Source: UBA5614 sp963667535
GTDB lineage: Bacteria; Cloacimonadota; Cloacimonadia; Cloacimonadales; Cloacimonadaceae
DNA length: 64,000 nucleotides
Direction: 5' to 3'
NCBI GenBank assembly: GCA_963667535.2
Contig: CAXXDU010000002.1
Coordinates: 3,162,001 to 3,226,000 of the forward strand
Position numbers and translations under genes: made by a program. The notes beneath the pieces were generated by a model. The model searched no databases, had not been told where the DNA came from, and saw nothing but the letters and a program-made list of their open reading frames with translations. Of the stretch, positions 43,563-53,600 are shown in pieces; positions within the stretch are counted from its first letter, which is position 1, and the number at the start of each line of letters is the position of its first letter.

Positions 43563-45257
43563 ATGATTTCAGTTCTTATAGATTATAAATTAGACAAATA
43601 CAATCGGGAAATCAAGTATACTTTTGACTACATTTTTGATACTTTGGGTCTTAGTCACAGATTTATCAGTAATCCTTCAAACCTGAGGCAACAAGACATT
43701 TTGTTACTTTATGGACTGGTAGAACCGACGATAGATGAGCTGCAAACACTCGCTAAACAATATATTACCATATTTATTCAATCCGAACCCAAGCTTTATG
43801 ACGCAAATGGTTTTACTCCTGATCAACTCAGACGGGCATTAAGAGATGTAAAGCTATTTTCACAAACACCCATAATCTCAGAACGAAGATTTGAAAATCC
43901 TGCCGAAAATTATACTGAGTTGGAAATTCACGCCTGTAAAATTACCTTTGACCTACCCGGTAATGTGTTTTATCATTTGGCTAACAGAGAAGAACAGTGT
44001 GATATCACCCGGGACCCATATAATTGTTTACCGGAAACCAGCAGCGCATTCTATCAATGGAAAGACATTCCCTTTATTGATAATTTTCTCTGGCTTTTGG
44101 ATAATCTGATAAAAGAACAATCAAAAGCTACACGACAATATGTTGTCCAGAAGCATTATTGGCCAAAGGCACAGGATATTGCTATCGCGCTGTCTCATAG
44201 TGTTGATGATTTGCAAAAATGGGACTTAAACACTATTCTTTTATCTGTGTTGGATGATCTTGCTCTTTTTGCTACTTTACGTTGGCAGTTGTTATTCCGC
44301 AATTTTAGTAGTAAGCTAAAGTATATCTTCACCAATTTTGAAATGTACTGGAATTTTCAGGAATTTATTACGCTTGAAAAAGCGCAGAGCTTTCATTCTA
44401 CCTGGTTCATAGCAGCTGAGCAGACTCCGGAAATTGACTATACCCTGGATGACCCTGACTTGCAGGATGAAATGAGATTTATTCTTAAGCAGGGCAATGA
44501 AATAGCTTTGCTAACCACCGACGATAAACTAAACAGAGATGATTTTATGAACCGCAAGCAAATAATGACGCGCCAGTTACAGGATAGCCATATTGGAATC
44601 AGACAACATGGATATCATCTCAGCGAAAAAGTCAGAGACTTGCATCAAAAACTTTTCCCTCATTATGATTCCAGTGTAGCTTTTCAGGAATCTGCAGGAT
44701 TTAAAAATGGCATGCTCTTTCCATATTTGCCTTGGGTAACCTCTTTGAAAAGCAACCATACAGAAATTCCTGTTGTTTTTAAAGACCAGTTTCTCAAAAT
44801 AAACCGATTCAGAGCCGTAAGTTTTGATGATGCCAAGCAAATGTCAAAAAAGACCTATCAATCTGTACGGCGTCGGAAGGGACTATTCAGTGTTGATTTT
44901 ACTGTAGCAAATTATACAGATATTCCTTATTGTAATAAGTTGTATCATTACATTCTGGATATGATTAAAGCTGACAAAGCCTGGGTCGCGACTATGTGTG
45001 AACTCTCTGAATGGTGGGGGAAAAGAAGTAAAGTGACTATTGAGGAAGGTGAATTTGACGTGAGTGTCAGTTTCCCTGATGAACTAGATAGTTTTGTACT
45101 TCAATTGTATGGTGATATCAGGATTAAAGCTGTTGATCTTCCGAACGCCCGGATTGATGGTAACTGTGTTTTCTTTTCAAATATAGAAGTTGGTACAGTT
45201 GCAGTAATTGAACTGAGCCAAAGCGCTGTTTTAGATAACAGTAATTACACTCAATAG
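43563..45257 (+). CDS. Large NodB-like polysaccharide deacetylase with N-terminal extra domain
   Basis: A 564-residue protein. The N-terminal 200 residues resemble a domain seen before NodB-like domains (DUF7033-like), ending with TRQYVVQKHYWPKAQDIAI. The deacetylase part starts IALSHSVDDLQKWDLN, an SVDD motif, and includes RQHGYHLSEKV, the histidine metal motif. It probably removes acetyl groups from a polymer or intermediate. GAAGGAA precedes the ATG. It is 10 nt ahead of a glycosyltransferase gene and no signal peptide is clear. Confidence 0.72.
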   Translation: MISVLIDYKLDKYNREIKYTFDYIFDTLGLSHRFISNPSNLRQQDILLLYGLVEPTIDELQTLAKQYITIFIQSEPKLYDANGFTPDQLRRALRDVKLFSQTPIISERRFENPAENYTELEIHACKITFDLPGNVFYHLANREEQCDITRDPYNCLPETSSAFYQWKDIPFIDNFLWLLDNLIKEQSKATRQYVVQKHYWPKAQDIAIALSHSVDDLQKWDLNTILLSVLDDLALFATLRWQLLFRNFSSKLKYIFTNFEMYWNFQEFITLEKAQSFHSTWFIAAEQTPEIDYTLDDPDLQDEMRFILKQGNEIALLTTDDKLNRDDFMNRKQIMTRQLQDSHIGIRQHGYHLSEKVRDLHQKLFPHYDSSVAFQESAGFKNGMLFPYLPWVTSLKSNHTEIPVVFKDQFLKINRFRAVSFDDAKQMSKKTYQSVRRRKGLFSVDFTVANYTDIPYCNKLYHYILDMIKADKAWVATMCELSEWWGKRSKVTIEEGEFDVSVSFPDELDSFVLQLYGDIRIKAVDLPNARIDGNCVFFSNIEVGTVAVIELSQSAVLDNSNYTQ

Positions 45258-45267
45258 ATGAGGCATT

Positions 45268-46518
45268 ATGTCAGCAGAAAAAGTCATCTGTATCATTGCC
45301 AATAGTCATAGCACAAATGATGTTCGTCTTTATCATAAACTTGCAAAGAGTCTGTGTAAAATAGCCAAAGTCTATGTCCTGGGCGCCAGAGGTGTAGGTA
45401 GTTTAATGGAAGACTATTCTGACGAAAATGAACAAATATCCACCAAGCCAACCAGAATTATTGTCTCAGGGATTACACCCAATCTCAGACTCTTTGGTCT
45501 TTACCGTCAGGCAATAAAACTTAAGCCCGATTTGGTGATTTGTATTGAGCCATTAACCATGATAGTAGGGTTAAAAGTCCAAAAGAAAACCGGTTGTAAA
45601 CTGTGTTATGATGCTCATGAATATTACACTGCTGCCCATAGCGAAAGATATTCATTCCCGATGAACTTTATTTCAGGTGGATTATATTATCTGATTGAGC
45701 ATTATCTGCAGGATAAGATGGATTTGACGATTGCAGTGAATGATGATATCTTCAGACTATTTAATCTCAAATTAGTTGATTCATCCAAACAACATGTTTC
45801 AACCCCGGTAAACCTCCTGGAGAAGTATCTGCGCCCTGCTAACAATCTGGGTGTAATATGTCCGAATTACCCAACCAGCGATATCTGGAAAGAGGATATC
45901 GCTGCATGCGGAGTTATCAGTTTGTTACCTGACACACAGTTTGATGTCATTTATCTGGGTGGAATTACAGAAGAACGTGGAATAATGAAACTCTTGCAGG
46001 TGATTGACATCCTACGTTCCAAACGTGGTCAGTTCAAAGCCCTGTTTGTAGGCCCATTTCGCTCAGAATCATTCAAGAAAAAATTCTACAATTACGTAAT
46101 GGACAACAACCTGAACGCTCATGTTTTTTGGAGAGATGCAGTCCCGCATGACAAGGTATGCGCAATTCTCAGACAAGTTAAAGTAGGATTGTCAGTTCTG
46201 CATCCGGGATTTAAAAGATACAAAAAAGCACTGCCTCTCAAGGTTTTGGAATACCTTTCAGCGGGAATTCCCGTAGTCGCAAATGATTTCCCACAATTAA
46301 AAAGCATTCTCGAAAAGCATCATGTCGGAGCATGTGTTCCGTTTCACAGACAAGACATTGCTGATGCTATTGACAAGTTTTTAAACCTTAACCAGAAAGA
46401 AAGAGATGCGCTGGGTATCAAATGCAGAGAAATCATCAAACAGCAGTACTTATGGGCAAGGGTTGAACCTGCTCTACTAGATGCTGTCAGCTATATTTTA
46501 AATCCCCCCGCAGTATAG
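45268..46518 (+). CDS. GT4 family glycosyltransferase
   Basis: A 416-residue GT-B enzyme. CYDAHEYYTAAHSERY is typical of GT4 members, and VIYLGGITEERGIMKLL, PHDKVCAILRQVKVG and LPLKVLEYLSAGIPVVANDF form the donor domain. It is the first of three GT4 genes in a row on the plus strand and probably adds a sugar to the lipid-linked repeat. GATGAGG precedes its ATG. Confidence 0.88.
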   Translation: MSAEKVICIIANSHSTNDVRLYHKLAKSLCKIAKVYVLGARGVGSLMEDYSDENEQISTKPTRIIVSGITPNLRLFGLYRQAIKLKPDLVICIEPLTMIVGLKVQKKTGCKLCYDAHEYYTAAHSERYSFPMNFISGGLYYLIEHYLQDKMDLTIAVNDDIFRLFNLKLVDSSKQHVSTPVNLLEKYLRPANNLGVICPNYPTSDIWKEDIAACGVISLLPDTQFDVIYLGGITEERGIMKLLQVIDILRSKRGQFKALFVGPFRSESFKKKFYNYVMDNNLNAHVFWRDAVPHDKVCAILRQVKVGLSVLHPGFKRYKKALPLKVLEYLSAGIPVVANDFPQLKSILEKHHVGACVPFHRQDIADAIDKFLNLNQKERDALGIKCREIIKQQYLWARVEPALLDAVSYILNPPAV

Positions 46519-46533
46519 ATTAAGACGGTTAAA

Positions 46534-47811
46534 CTGAATAAAAGCCTTCTCCTGCTTGCTTATTTTTATCCACCTTTAGGTGGTCCGGCTGTTCAACGTC
46601 CCTGCAAGACAGTCAAGTATCTTACGCAATTGGGTTGGAATGTTGATGTTATAACGATTAGAGACATTGTATATCACTCAATAGATGAATCTCTTTTATC
46701 TGAATGTACTCATAGAAACGTTTATCGAACTGCATCTTTTGACCCGATGTATCTGTTGAATAAATTAAAGAAATCCTTCAGATTGAATACTAACAAATTG
46801 TATTTTAACACCAATCATACTCACAAAAACAAGATAAAAAAGTTCTTCCCGATTGATGATAAATCAGGATGGCTGCCATTTGCTATCAATACCGGAATGA
46901 AAGCTCTTTTAGTAAATCGCTATGCTGCTGTCATAGTAACATGCGGACCTTTTTCATCGTCTTTGGCAGCATTCTATCTGGCTAAGAAAGCAAAAATCCC
47001 TCTTATTATTGATTACCGTGATCACTGGACTTTGAATAATACTGTCACACGTAGTTTCGCTTTTAACTCTATCCAAAGATTGGAAAACAAACTGCTCAAA
47101 AAGGCTGATTTGATATTAACTGCTACTAATATTATGAAAATGGATTTGGTTAAGAGCTTCGGACATGATTTATCAAACAAAATATTACCGTTTTATAATG
47201 GTTGGGATGAGGCGGATTTTATCAATAAAGAATGCCGCAGAATACCGGATGGCAAAATCAGAATTTCTTATCTGGGTTCACTTTACGGAGAAAGACCTTT
47301 AAGCTATTTACTCAATGCTTTGTGTGATATCCAAACAGAATTACCTCAAACTGACCTGGAATTGTGGATGGTTGGAAATTTTTACCCTGAAACGCATAAA
47401 GAGATTGAGCTGAGCGGATTCAGAAATAAAACCGTATTCATCGGGCAACAACAACACTCAGAAGCAGTACAACTAATGCTGGATTCTGATATTCTGCTCT
47501 TGATAATCGGTGGAGAAATGAATAAATGGATTTTGACCGGTAAGTTATTTGAATATCTCCGTTGCAGGAAACCCATACTAACACTGGCTCCGGTTCAAAG
47601 TGAAGCAGCTGACATTTTGCGAAGCTGCGGACATAAAGCTATTTGCAATATGACAGATTCCCCTGAGATAAAACATTGTCTCCTGTCCCTGATTAATGCG
47701 TTACAAACAGGTGAATATGCGTATACTATCCCTTATGATTACGAGAGAAGTAATCAGGTACGCAACCTGGATGCAGCAATACACGCCATACCTGCAATAA
47801 AAAAACATTAA
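46534..47811 (+). CDS. GT4 glycosyltransferase, probably with a non-standard start codon
   Basis: The first standard start (TTG, 46630) is 32 codons inside the conserved N-terminus. Upstream in the same frame, NKSLLLLAYFYPPLGGPAVQ matches the GT4 start perfectly and is open back to the stop codon of the previous gene at 46518. I chose the CTG at 46534, which gives LNKSLLLLAYF and 425 residues; ATT at 46519 is the alternative. Donor motifs are PFYNGWDEADF, ISYLGSLYGERPL and GKLFEYLRCRKPILTL. A base error that destroyed an ATG is equally possible. Confidence 0.8.
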   Translation: MNKSLLLLAYFYPPLGGPAVQRPCKTVKYLTQLGWNVDVITIRDIVYHSIDESLLSECTHRNVYRTASFDPMYLLNKLKKSFRLNTNKLYFNTNHTHKNKIKKFFPIDDKSGWLPFAINTGMKALLVNRYAAVIVTCGPFSSSLAAFYLAKKAKIPLIIDYRDHWTLNNTVTRSFAFNSIQRLENKLLKKADLILTATNIMKMDLVKSFGHDLSNKILPFYNGWDEADFINKECRRIPDGKIRISYLGSLYGERPLSYLLNALCDIQTELPQTDLELWMVGNFYPETHKEIELSGFRNKTVFIGQQQHSEAVQLMLDSDILLLIIGGEMNKWILTGKLFEYLRCRKPILTLAPVQSEAADILRSCGHKAICNMTDSPEIKHCLLSLINALQTGEYAYTIPYDYERSNQVRNLDAAIHAIPAIKKH

Positions 47812-47824
47812 ATCTGCCGATATT

Positions 47825-48940
47825 ATGAAAAAGAAAATATTACACCTGCAGCTTTTACCTTTGCTATCAGGACCACAAAACGTCGTGTTGCATATACTTG
47901 AAGGTCTGGATCCTCAGGAATATGATATCTATGTAGCATCCAAACCTGGTGGTGCGATGGTTGATGAGGTACTGAAAAGAGGTTATCATTATTTGCCAAT
48001 CCCACTATTCCGGCATGCAATATCCTGGTTGGATTTCATAGTGTTCTTTCAACTTGTCATTGTTTTCCGTAAGTATAGATTTGATATTGTTCATACTCAT
48101 TCATCCAAACCGGGACTTTTAGGCAGGATAGCTGCGAAACTGGCAGGCGTTCCCCTGATTATTCACACAGGTCATGGAGCTCCATTTTTTACTGGGCAGC
48201 CACATCTCACATATACTTTTTATAAAACCATGGAAAGAATCGGTGCTTTGTTTTGTGATAAATTGGTCTTTGTGAATCACACACACAGACTTTACTATAT
48301 CAATCAACACATGATTCCTATCCACAAAGCTGTAACCATATATAATGCTATCAATCCTGAACTGCTACAACAAATTGAGTCAGCTGTACTTAAGAAAAAA
48401 GACAGGAATGACATCGTAACAATCGGCTCTATCTTCCGCTTTTCCAGGCAAAAGAATATTATCATGACAATTAGTGTTGCAATCAAGGTATGCAAGAAAC
48501 GTAATGATGTACAATTCGTTTTTGTAGGTGATGGTGAGTACTTTGAATTGTGCCGTTTGATGGTTGATTCAAATCAGCTTCAGGACAGGATTATCCTTCC
48601 AGGTTGGCAAAGCAATACTGCCGGGTGGCTGGCTGGATTTGATGCCTTTATGCTTTATTCTTTATATGAGGGTCTTCCTATGTGCATTATTGAGGCGATG
48701 CATGCAACTCTACCCATCATCGGCTCCGATATTCCAAGTATAGCCGAACTGGTAGATAATACTAATGGTTGGCTGATTCCTTCAGAACAACCCCTACAAT
48801 TGGAATCAGAATTGCACAAAATTATTAATGCAAAAGATTCTTATAGACAAAAAGGACTCAACGGCAAAAATAAAGCAAGGAACATTTGTTCCTATGAAAG
48901 TTTTATCCATGGATATAAATCTTTGTATACAGGAGATTGA
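47825..48940 (+). CDS. GT4 family glycosyltransferase
   Basis: A 371-residue GT4 enzyme. VLHLQLLPLLSGPQNVVLHIL starts just after the start codon and resembles WcaL/Cps-type enzymes, then VHTHSSKPGLLGRIAAKL, GSIFRFSRQKN, FVGDGEYFELC and YEGLPMCIIEAMHATLPII. It resembles GT4 enzymes that act early, just after the initiating WecA-like transferase. Its stop overlaps the possible TTG start of that transferase gene. Confidence 0.9.
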   Translation: MKKKILHLQLLPLLSGPQNVVLHILEGLDPQEYDIYVASKPGGAMVDEVLKRGYHYLPIPLFRHAISWLDFIVFFQLVIVFRKYRFDIVHTHSSKPGLLGRIAAKLAGVPLIIHTGHGAPFFTGQPHLTYTFYKTMERIGALFCDKLVFVNHTHRLYYINQHMIPIHKAVTIYNAINPELLQQIESAVLKKKDRNDIVTIGSIFRFSRQKNIIMTISVAIKVCKKRNDVQFVFVGDGEYFELCRLMVDSNQLQDRIILPGWQSNTAGWLAGFDAFMLYSLYEGLPMCIIEAMHATLPIIGSDIPSIAELVDNTNGWLIPSEQPLQLESELHKIINAKDSYRQKGLNGKNKARNICSYESFIHGYKSLYTGD

Positions 48941-48942
48941 TT

Positions 48943-49989
48943 TTGACTGAACAGACATGGCTGCAATTGTCATTAACCTTGATAACAGCCTATCTTAGTA
49001 CCAGATTACTTGTACCACTCAATATCAGGTTATCATTCAAGCATGGGATTTTAGCCACTCCAAATGAGCGCAGTATACATACATATCCAATTCCTACTGC
49101 CGGAGGACTCAGTTTCGGCTTTGTAATGATTACACTGCAATTGGTTCTTGGGATAATTAATTGGAATAATGGTTATGGCATCAGTCTGGTTAAGCTGAGT
49201 GGAATTAGTATATTGCTTATGTTGTTCGGGTTCATTGATGACAAATATCAAAGCAGGGCCAGATATAAACTATTCGGTCAAATCTTCATTTCCATCCTGA
49301 TGTATTATGCAGGTTACAGAGTTATCTATCTCACTAATCCCCTCGGCAACCATATTTTACTGGGTTTAGCTTCGTTACCGGTGACTATATTTTGGTTTTT
49401 ACTTACAATGAATGCCATTAACCTGATTGATGGATTGGATGGTCTTGCATCGGGAATCACCTGTATAGTCAGTATTGTCCTGGCTGTAATCGGAATTATG
49501 GCTTACAATCCTTTAGTTTTGACCTTAGCAATGATGTTACTAGGTTCAAACCTGGCTTTCCTCAAGTATAATTTCTATCCTGCCAAAATCTTTATGGGAG
49601 ATACAGGCAGTTTAATAATCGGTCTGAACATTGCTGCCATTTCTACCGCAGGTATCACAACTTTCAAAGGAATTACTGCCATGACTTTGATGGTTCCGAT
49701 TATTGTAATGGCTATTCCCATCATCGATACGTTTCTGGCGGTGTTTAGAAGGATTGGGAAAGGGAGCATATTCAAAGCTGATAAAGCCCACCTTCATCAC
49801 TATCTTCTCAAGATCGGACTTTCGCAAAAAGCTATTGCTTTATTAACTTATTTTATAACTGCTTTATTTGGACTGGCAGCCATAGGTTTCTCTTTCTCGT
49901 CGCACAAGGTGCTGTTTTCACTGCTTGTTGCCTTGATGTCAATCCTGATAATTTCTTTATATATATTAATTCACAGGGGGCTAAAATAA
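48943..49989 (+). CDS. WecA/TagO/MraY-type undecaprenyl-P sugar-1-P transferase
   Basis: A multipass protein of about 348 residues. Motifs are ATPNERSIHTYPIPTAGG, the catalytic FGFIDDKYQSRARYKLFGQ, MNAINLIDGLDGLASGI, MGDTGSLI and KADKAHLHHYLLKIGLS. It transfers a HexNAc-1-phosphate onto undecaprenyl phosphate, starting repeat-unit synthesis. There are two in-frame TTGs. I prefer the TTG at 48943, 7 nt after AGGAG, over the one at 48937, which leaves only 1 nt. No other initiating transferase is in the window, so it likely starts the polymer. Confidence 0.9.
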   Translation: MTEQTWLQLSLTLITAYLSTRLLVPLNIRLSFKHGILATPNERSIHTYPIPTAGGLSFGFVMITLQLVLGIINWNNGYGISLVKLSGISILLMLFGFIDDKYQSRARYKLFGQIFISILMYYAGYRVIYLTNPLGNHILLGLASLPVTIFWFLLTMNAINLIDGLDGLASGITCIVSIVLAVIGIMAYNPLVLTLAMMLLGSNLAFLKYNFYPAKIFMGDTGSLIIGLNIAAISTAGITTFKGITAMTLMVPIIVMAIPIIDTFLAVFRRIGKGSIFKADKAHLHHYLLKIGLSQKAIALLTYFITALFGLAAIGFSFSSHKVLFSLLVALMSILIISLYILIHRGLK

Positions 49990-52532
49990 TGCTGACACAT
50001 ACAATGCTATCTGTTAAAAATCCACTTCCGTGCAAAATGATTATTGTTTCTATTCTGTTTATCATTCTGTTTTTGAATCCTGCCTCAAAACTACAGGCAA
50101 CAAAATGGCATACCTATACTAATACTAACAATGTTAATGATGCTGTTATTACAGATCACAAAATCTATACAGCGACCTGGGGTGGAGTATCAGAATATAG
50201 CCTCAATGCTGTAAATGGTGATACTTACCTTTCCAGAGTGATTACCAGTGTTGATGGATTGGTTTCAAATGATATCAGAACTTTGGCTTATGAGTCTTCC
50301 ACTGGTGATGTATGGGCAGGTACTTACAATCAAGGTATAACGGTTATTAAACAAAATACTATGCAAATTCTCAATACTGATTCAGGGATGCCCTCGAATA
50401 GAGTACGCAGGATTATAGAAAACCAATCTCATCTCTATGTGGCTACCGATATGGGTATCAGTCAGTTTTATTATCTGCCCGGAGTGAGTTTTCCGCTTTT
50501 ATTGCATCAGTATGACGAGCTCAGTACTCAGGGTGGCTTAGCAGATAATGACGTTCTGGATATTGCCATTTCTCCGTCAGGCTATTTATATTGTGCCACA
50601 GCTTCAGGAGTAAGTTACATACATACAGATTCCCTGGATATAGACACTGCCTGGCACAATTGGACACCATCTAATAGTCCCATCCCCAATTACCCGATTT
50701 TATCAATCAGCGTTAATGATGATTACATTGCCTTAAATACTAAAATGTCTGTTCACCGGCACAATATTGACCCGAATATATCAGACTGGCAGACCTGGAC
50801 CAGGGCAAATGCCGGACTCCAGGACAGTGTGTTTACCATCGGGCTTACTTCCCAAAATGGTATCCTGCTTGCGTATGGTCTTTGGGATGAAGATACCATG
50901 TCAATAAAACGAAAGAGTACTGCTGTTTATAATTATATAAACTCCGCCGGAGTTTTATCTGCACAAGCACCTGAATTGAATGCGTATGACGAATTTCCCA
51001 CAGTATCCATCTCGCGTTTCATTCTAAAGCAGAATGCTTTAACTTTTGCTACCTGGGGCGAGGGACTCTATCGCTACTTTGATGGAGTATCCAATAATCT
51101 GAGAGATAACTGCATCGGGTTTCAGACTATCAGCGATATCAAAACTGACCATAATCATAACATGTGGTTTGCCAGCGGATGGCTGGGCGGAACCATGACT
51201 CGCAAAGGAACACGCGGCATAAGCAAACTCTCGGATGGTTACTGGCAGAACTACACAAAAAAGAACAGCCCCTTAACAATTGATAATATGAATAGTATAG
51301 AAGTTGACTGGAATAATAAAAAGTGGTTTGGAAGCTGGGACTCTACCCTTGAACCTTATCAATGGGAACCTGGAGTCAATGTATTGGATGATAGTGATAA
51401 TTCATGGTTATGGTACACAAGAGACGGGATTCGCACCTGGGATGCTGATGACGGTTGGTCTGCTGCTGCTACAGGTTCGCCAAAAATTTATAATAATACG
51501 ATTTCAGACATTTACGTAGATTTACAGGGTAATATCTTGATTGCCAGTTCTGGTGCAGGAATAACAGTTTTTGATAAGGATTATAATTACCTCGGTAAAT
51601 TCCAGATGCCTGTTTCTTCCGGAGTATTTCAGTCAGTCTCATTTATGCATAATAGCGGAAGCAGGTATTTCTTCGGCATGAATGCTGATGATAGGTTGCA
51701 AATCTGGAATGATAGTTCTTTACCGATAACCGGTGAAAATCACTGGCTGCCTACAAACGATTACCCGCCCCCACTGCTTGGAGGCACTATTTATGGAGTA
51801 ATAACCATAACCAATATATTCGAAGAAGAAGAAAACTGGATAGCCAGCAGCCAGGGTCTGTTTATGTGGGATGGTACAAACTGGTACAGATATGATACTG
51901 ATATCAAACGCCGAAAATATGTAGGAAATGACCAGTGGTCCAATGAAACTCTCTATTATGTTGACGAAGAGCGTTTATTCGGAAGTGACCGTGAAGCCCG
52001 TCCAACCGCTATCTTTCTTGACCCCTTCAATCAAATCTGGATTGGCAGCCTGGAAAACGGCATTACCATGTATGACCCATCAACAGAAAGATTTACAAAT
52101 TACTATATTGGCAAATCACCGCTCATTTCCAATTATATCACTTGTTTTGGATATGACCCTATCAAAGGAAACCTGCTGATTGGCACTCCTGAAGGTCTTA
52201 ACACTCTGGAAATCGGAGTGCAAATTAAAACAGAGAAGCAGCTCAATACCGTCAAAGCCTTTCCCAATCCTTTCTTCCCCAACAGAGACGGTGCTGTCCG
52301 CATCATCAATATGCCTTCTCAATCCATGCCCAAAGGCACCAACGTTTGTAAAATATTCGATTCTTCCGGAGCTATGGTTATTGAACTTAAAGAAAATAAA
52401 TTCACCCGCTTCGATTGGAATGGACTCAATAAAAAGAACCAGAAATGCAGCTCAGGCATTTACTTTTTTGTAGTTACTGATGCAAATGGTGTAACCAAAC
52501 GAGGTAAGATAGCGCTTATCCGGGAAGAATAA
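49989..52532 (+). CDS. Secreted two-component-regulator-type propeller protein with T9SS-like sorting domain
   Basis: An 847-residue protein that starts with one hydrophobic segment (MIIVSILFIILFLNP) as signal peptide. Repeats such as GDVWAGTYNQGITVIK, NHNMWFASGWLGG and NQIWIGSLENGITMYD form a propeller like those of the sensor-type ligand-binding proteins. From residue about 765, AFPNPFFPNRDGAVRI and a final IYFFVVTDANGVTKRGKIAL form a type A sorting domain. It is exported and probably attached to the surface. It is next to the initiating transferase by a one-base overlap. The role in polysaccharide export is unknown. Confidence 0.83.
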   Translation: MLTHTMLSVKNPLPCKMIIVSILFIILFLNPASKLQATKWHTYTNTNNVNDAVITDHKIYTATWGGVSEYSLNAVNGDTYLSRVITSVDGLVSNDIRTLAYESSTGDVWAGTYNQGITVIKQNTMQILNTDSGMPSNRVRRIIENQSHLYVATDMGISQFYYLPGVSFPLLLHQYDELSTQGGLADNDVLDIAISPSGYLYCATASGVSYIHTDSLDIDTAWHNWTPSNSPIPNYPILSISVNDDYIALNTKMSVHRHNIDPNISDWQTWTRANAGLQDSVFTIGLTSQNGILLAYGLWDEDTMSIKRKSTAVYNYINSAGVLSAQAPELNAYDEFPTVSISRFILKQNALTFATWGEGLYRYFDGVSNNLRDNCIGFQTISDIKTDHNHNMWFASGWLGGTMTRKGTRGISKLSDGYWQNYTKKNSPLTIDNMNSIEVDWNNKKWFGSWDSTLEPYQWEPGVNVLDDSDNSWLWYTRDGIRTWDADDGWSAAATGSPKIYNNTISDIYVDLQGNILIASSGAGITVFDKDYNYLGKFQMPVSSGVFQSVSFMHNSGSRYFFGMNADDRLQIWNDSSLPITGENHWLPTNDYPPPLLGGTIYGVITITNIFEEEENWIASSQGLFMWDGTNWYRYDTDIKRRKYVGNDQWSNETLYYVDEERLFGSDREARPTAIFLDPFNQIWIGSLENGITMYDPSTERFTNYYIGKSPLISNYITCFGYDPIKGNLLIGTPEGLNTLEIGVQIKTEKQLNTVKAFPNPFFPNRDGAVRIINMPSQSMPKGTNVCKIFDSSGAMVIELKENKFTRFDWNGLNKKNQKCSSGIYFFVVTDANGVTKRGKIALIREE

Positions 52533-53569
52533 TGCCGACAAATAGCTTCAGCTTTGGCATTAACTTTCAAACAGACCTTTGCTCCGGCAGTAAATCAGAT
52601 ATCCGTGCGCTCTTATCCGGAAGCCTCTGCCCCATTATTATGGACAGCATCGCTTATGAACTGCACAAAGATATCTTTACTCCAGATTGTAAACAGCAAA
52701 TCCTGCTTTTACCTGCAGGTGAAGAACACAAATCTCAGGAAACAGTTACACGTATTTATCACTTTCTCTTAGAATGTAATGTTTCCAGAAATACTGAAGT
52801 CTTTGCAATCGGAGGCGGTACGATTACCGACGTGGTGGCTTATGCTGTTTCTACTTTTAAGCGTGGCTGCCGGTTAATCCTGATACCCTCCACACTGTTA
52901 GGCATGATTGATGCTTCTGTGGGTGGGAAAACCGCCATAAACCACAATGCAGTCAAAAACCTGATTGGCACTTTCTATCCTGCTCAAAAAGTCATGATAG
53001 TACCGGAATTGCTCCATTCTTTATCTGACGCGGAACTTCAAAACGGTCTGGCTGAAATGCTTAAACTCAGGTTCATTCTGCCCGATTTACCTGACCCCGA
53101 TTTCCGGCAACATACTTATCCAACCATAGAACTCATCCTGGAATATGCCAAAGCCAAGCTAAACATCTGCACCCATGACCTTGATGACCTCGGAAACCGC
53201 CGTTTGCTTAATCTGGGACACACCTTTGGCCACATCCTGGAAAGTAGTGCTGATTACTCTATCCCTCACGGAGAAGCAGTAATTTGGGGCATTGCCGTTG
53301 CTGCCGGAATCAGTAAAAAACTTGGACTCATTACCAACGCTGTTTCAAAGCGAATAATCGCAGGATTAAAACAGCATGGCTTTCAAACTGAACTTGATTC
53401 GGTACAAAGAGATAGCTTCATTGCTGCATTCCCGGAACTCATTATGCAAGATAAGAAAAAAGCATCAGATATGCTTACTTTAGTATTGTTTAAGGATTCT
53501 GCTCAGGTAGCTGTTTTTGACAACATTCCTCTGCAATCAGTGATAGAACTGTTACCGAAGTGCATCTAA
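52532..53569 (+). CDS. aroB: 3-Dehydroquinate synthase family protein
   Basis: A 345-residue protein of the sugar-phosphate cyclase family. AIGGGTITDVVAYAVSTFKR binds NAD. LILIPSTLLGMIDASVGGKTAINH, LINLGHTFGHILE-type residues (GHTFGHILE) and IPHGEAVIWGIAVAAG carry the metal ligands. The usual reaction is DAHP to 3-dehydroquinate in the shikimate pathway. It starts by a one-base overlap within the surface-glycan operon, so a specialised cyclase is conceivable, but the motifs are those of AroB and I take the housekeeping role as most likely. Confidence 0.85.
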   Translation: MPTNSFSFGINFQTDLCSGSKSDIRALLSGSLCPIIMDSIAYELHKDIFTPDCKQQILLLPAGEEHKSQETVTRIYHFLLECNVSRNTEVFAIGGGTITDVVAYAVSTFKRGCRLILIPSTLLGMIDASVGGKTAINHNAVKNLIGTFYPAQKVMIVPELLHSLSDAELQNGLAEMLKLRFILPDLPDPDFRQHTYPTIELILEYAKAKLNICTHDLDDLGNRRLLNLGHTFGHILESSADYSIPHGEAVIWGIAVAAGISKKLGLITNAVSKRIIAGLKQHGFQTELDSVQRDSFIAAFPELIMQDKKKASDMLTLVLFKDSAQVAVFDNIPLQSVIELLPKCI

Positions 53570-53600
53570 TCAGTAGCTTTCCCGGCAGAATTTGATATAA

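Noticed and set aside
52532..53569. AroB as a specialised C7-cyclitol synthase
   Set aside because: All visible motifs fit ordinary 3-dehydroquinate synthase; context alone is not enough.
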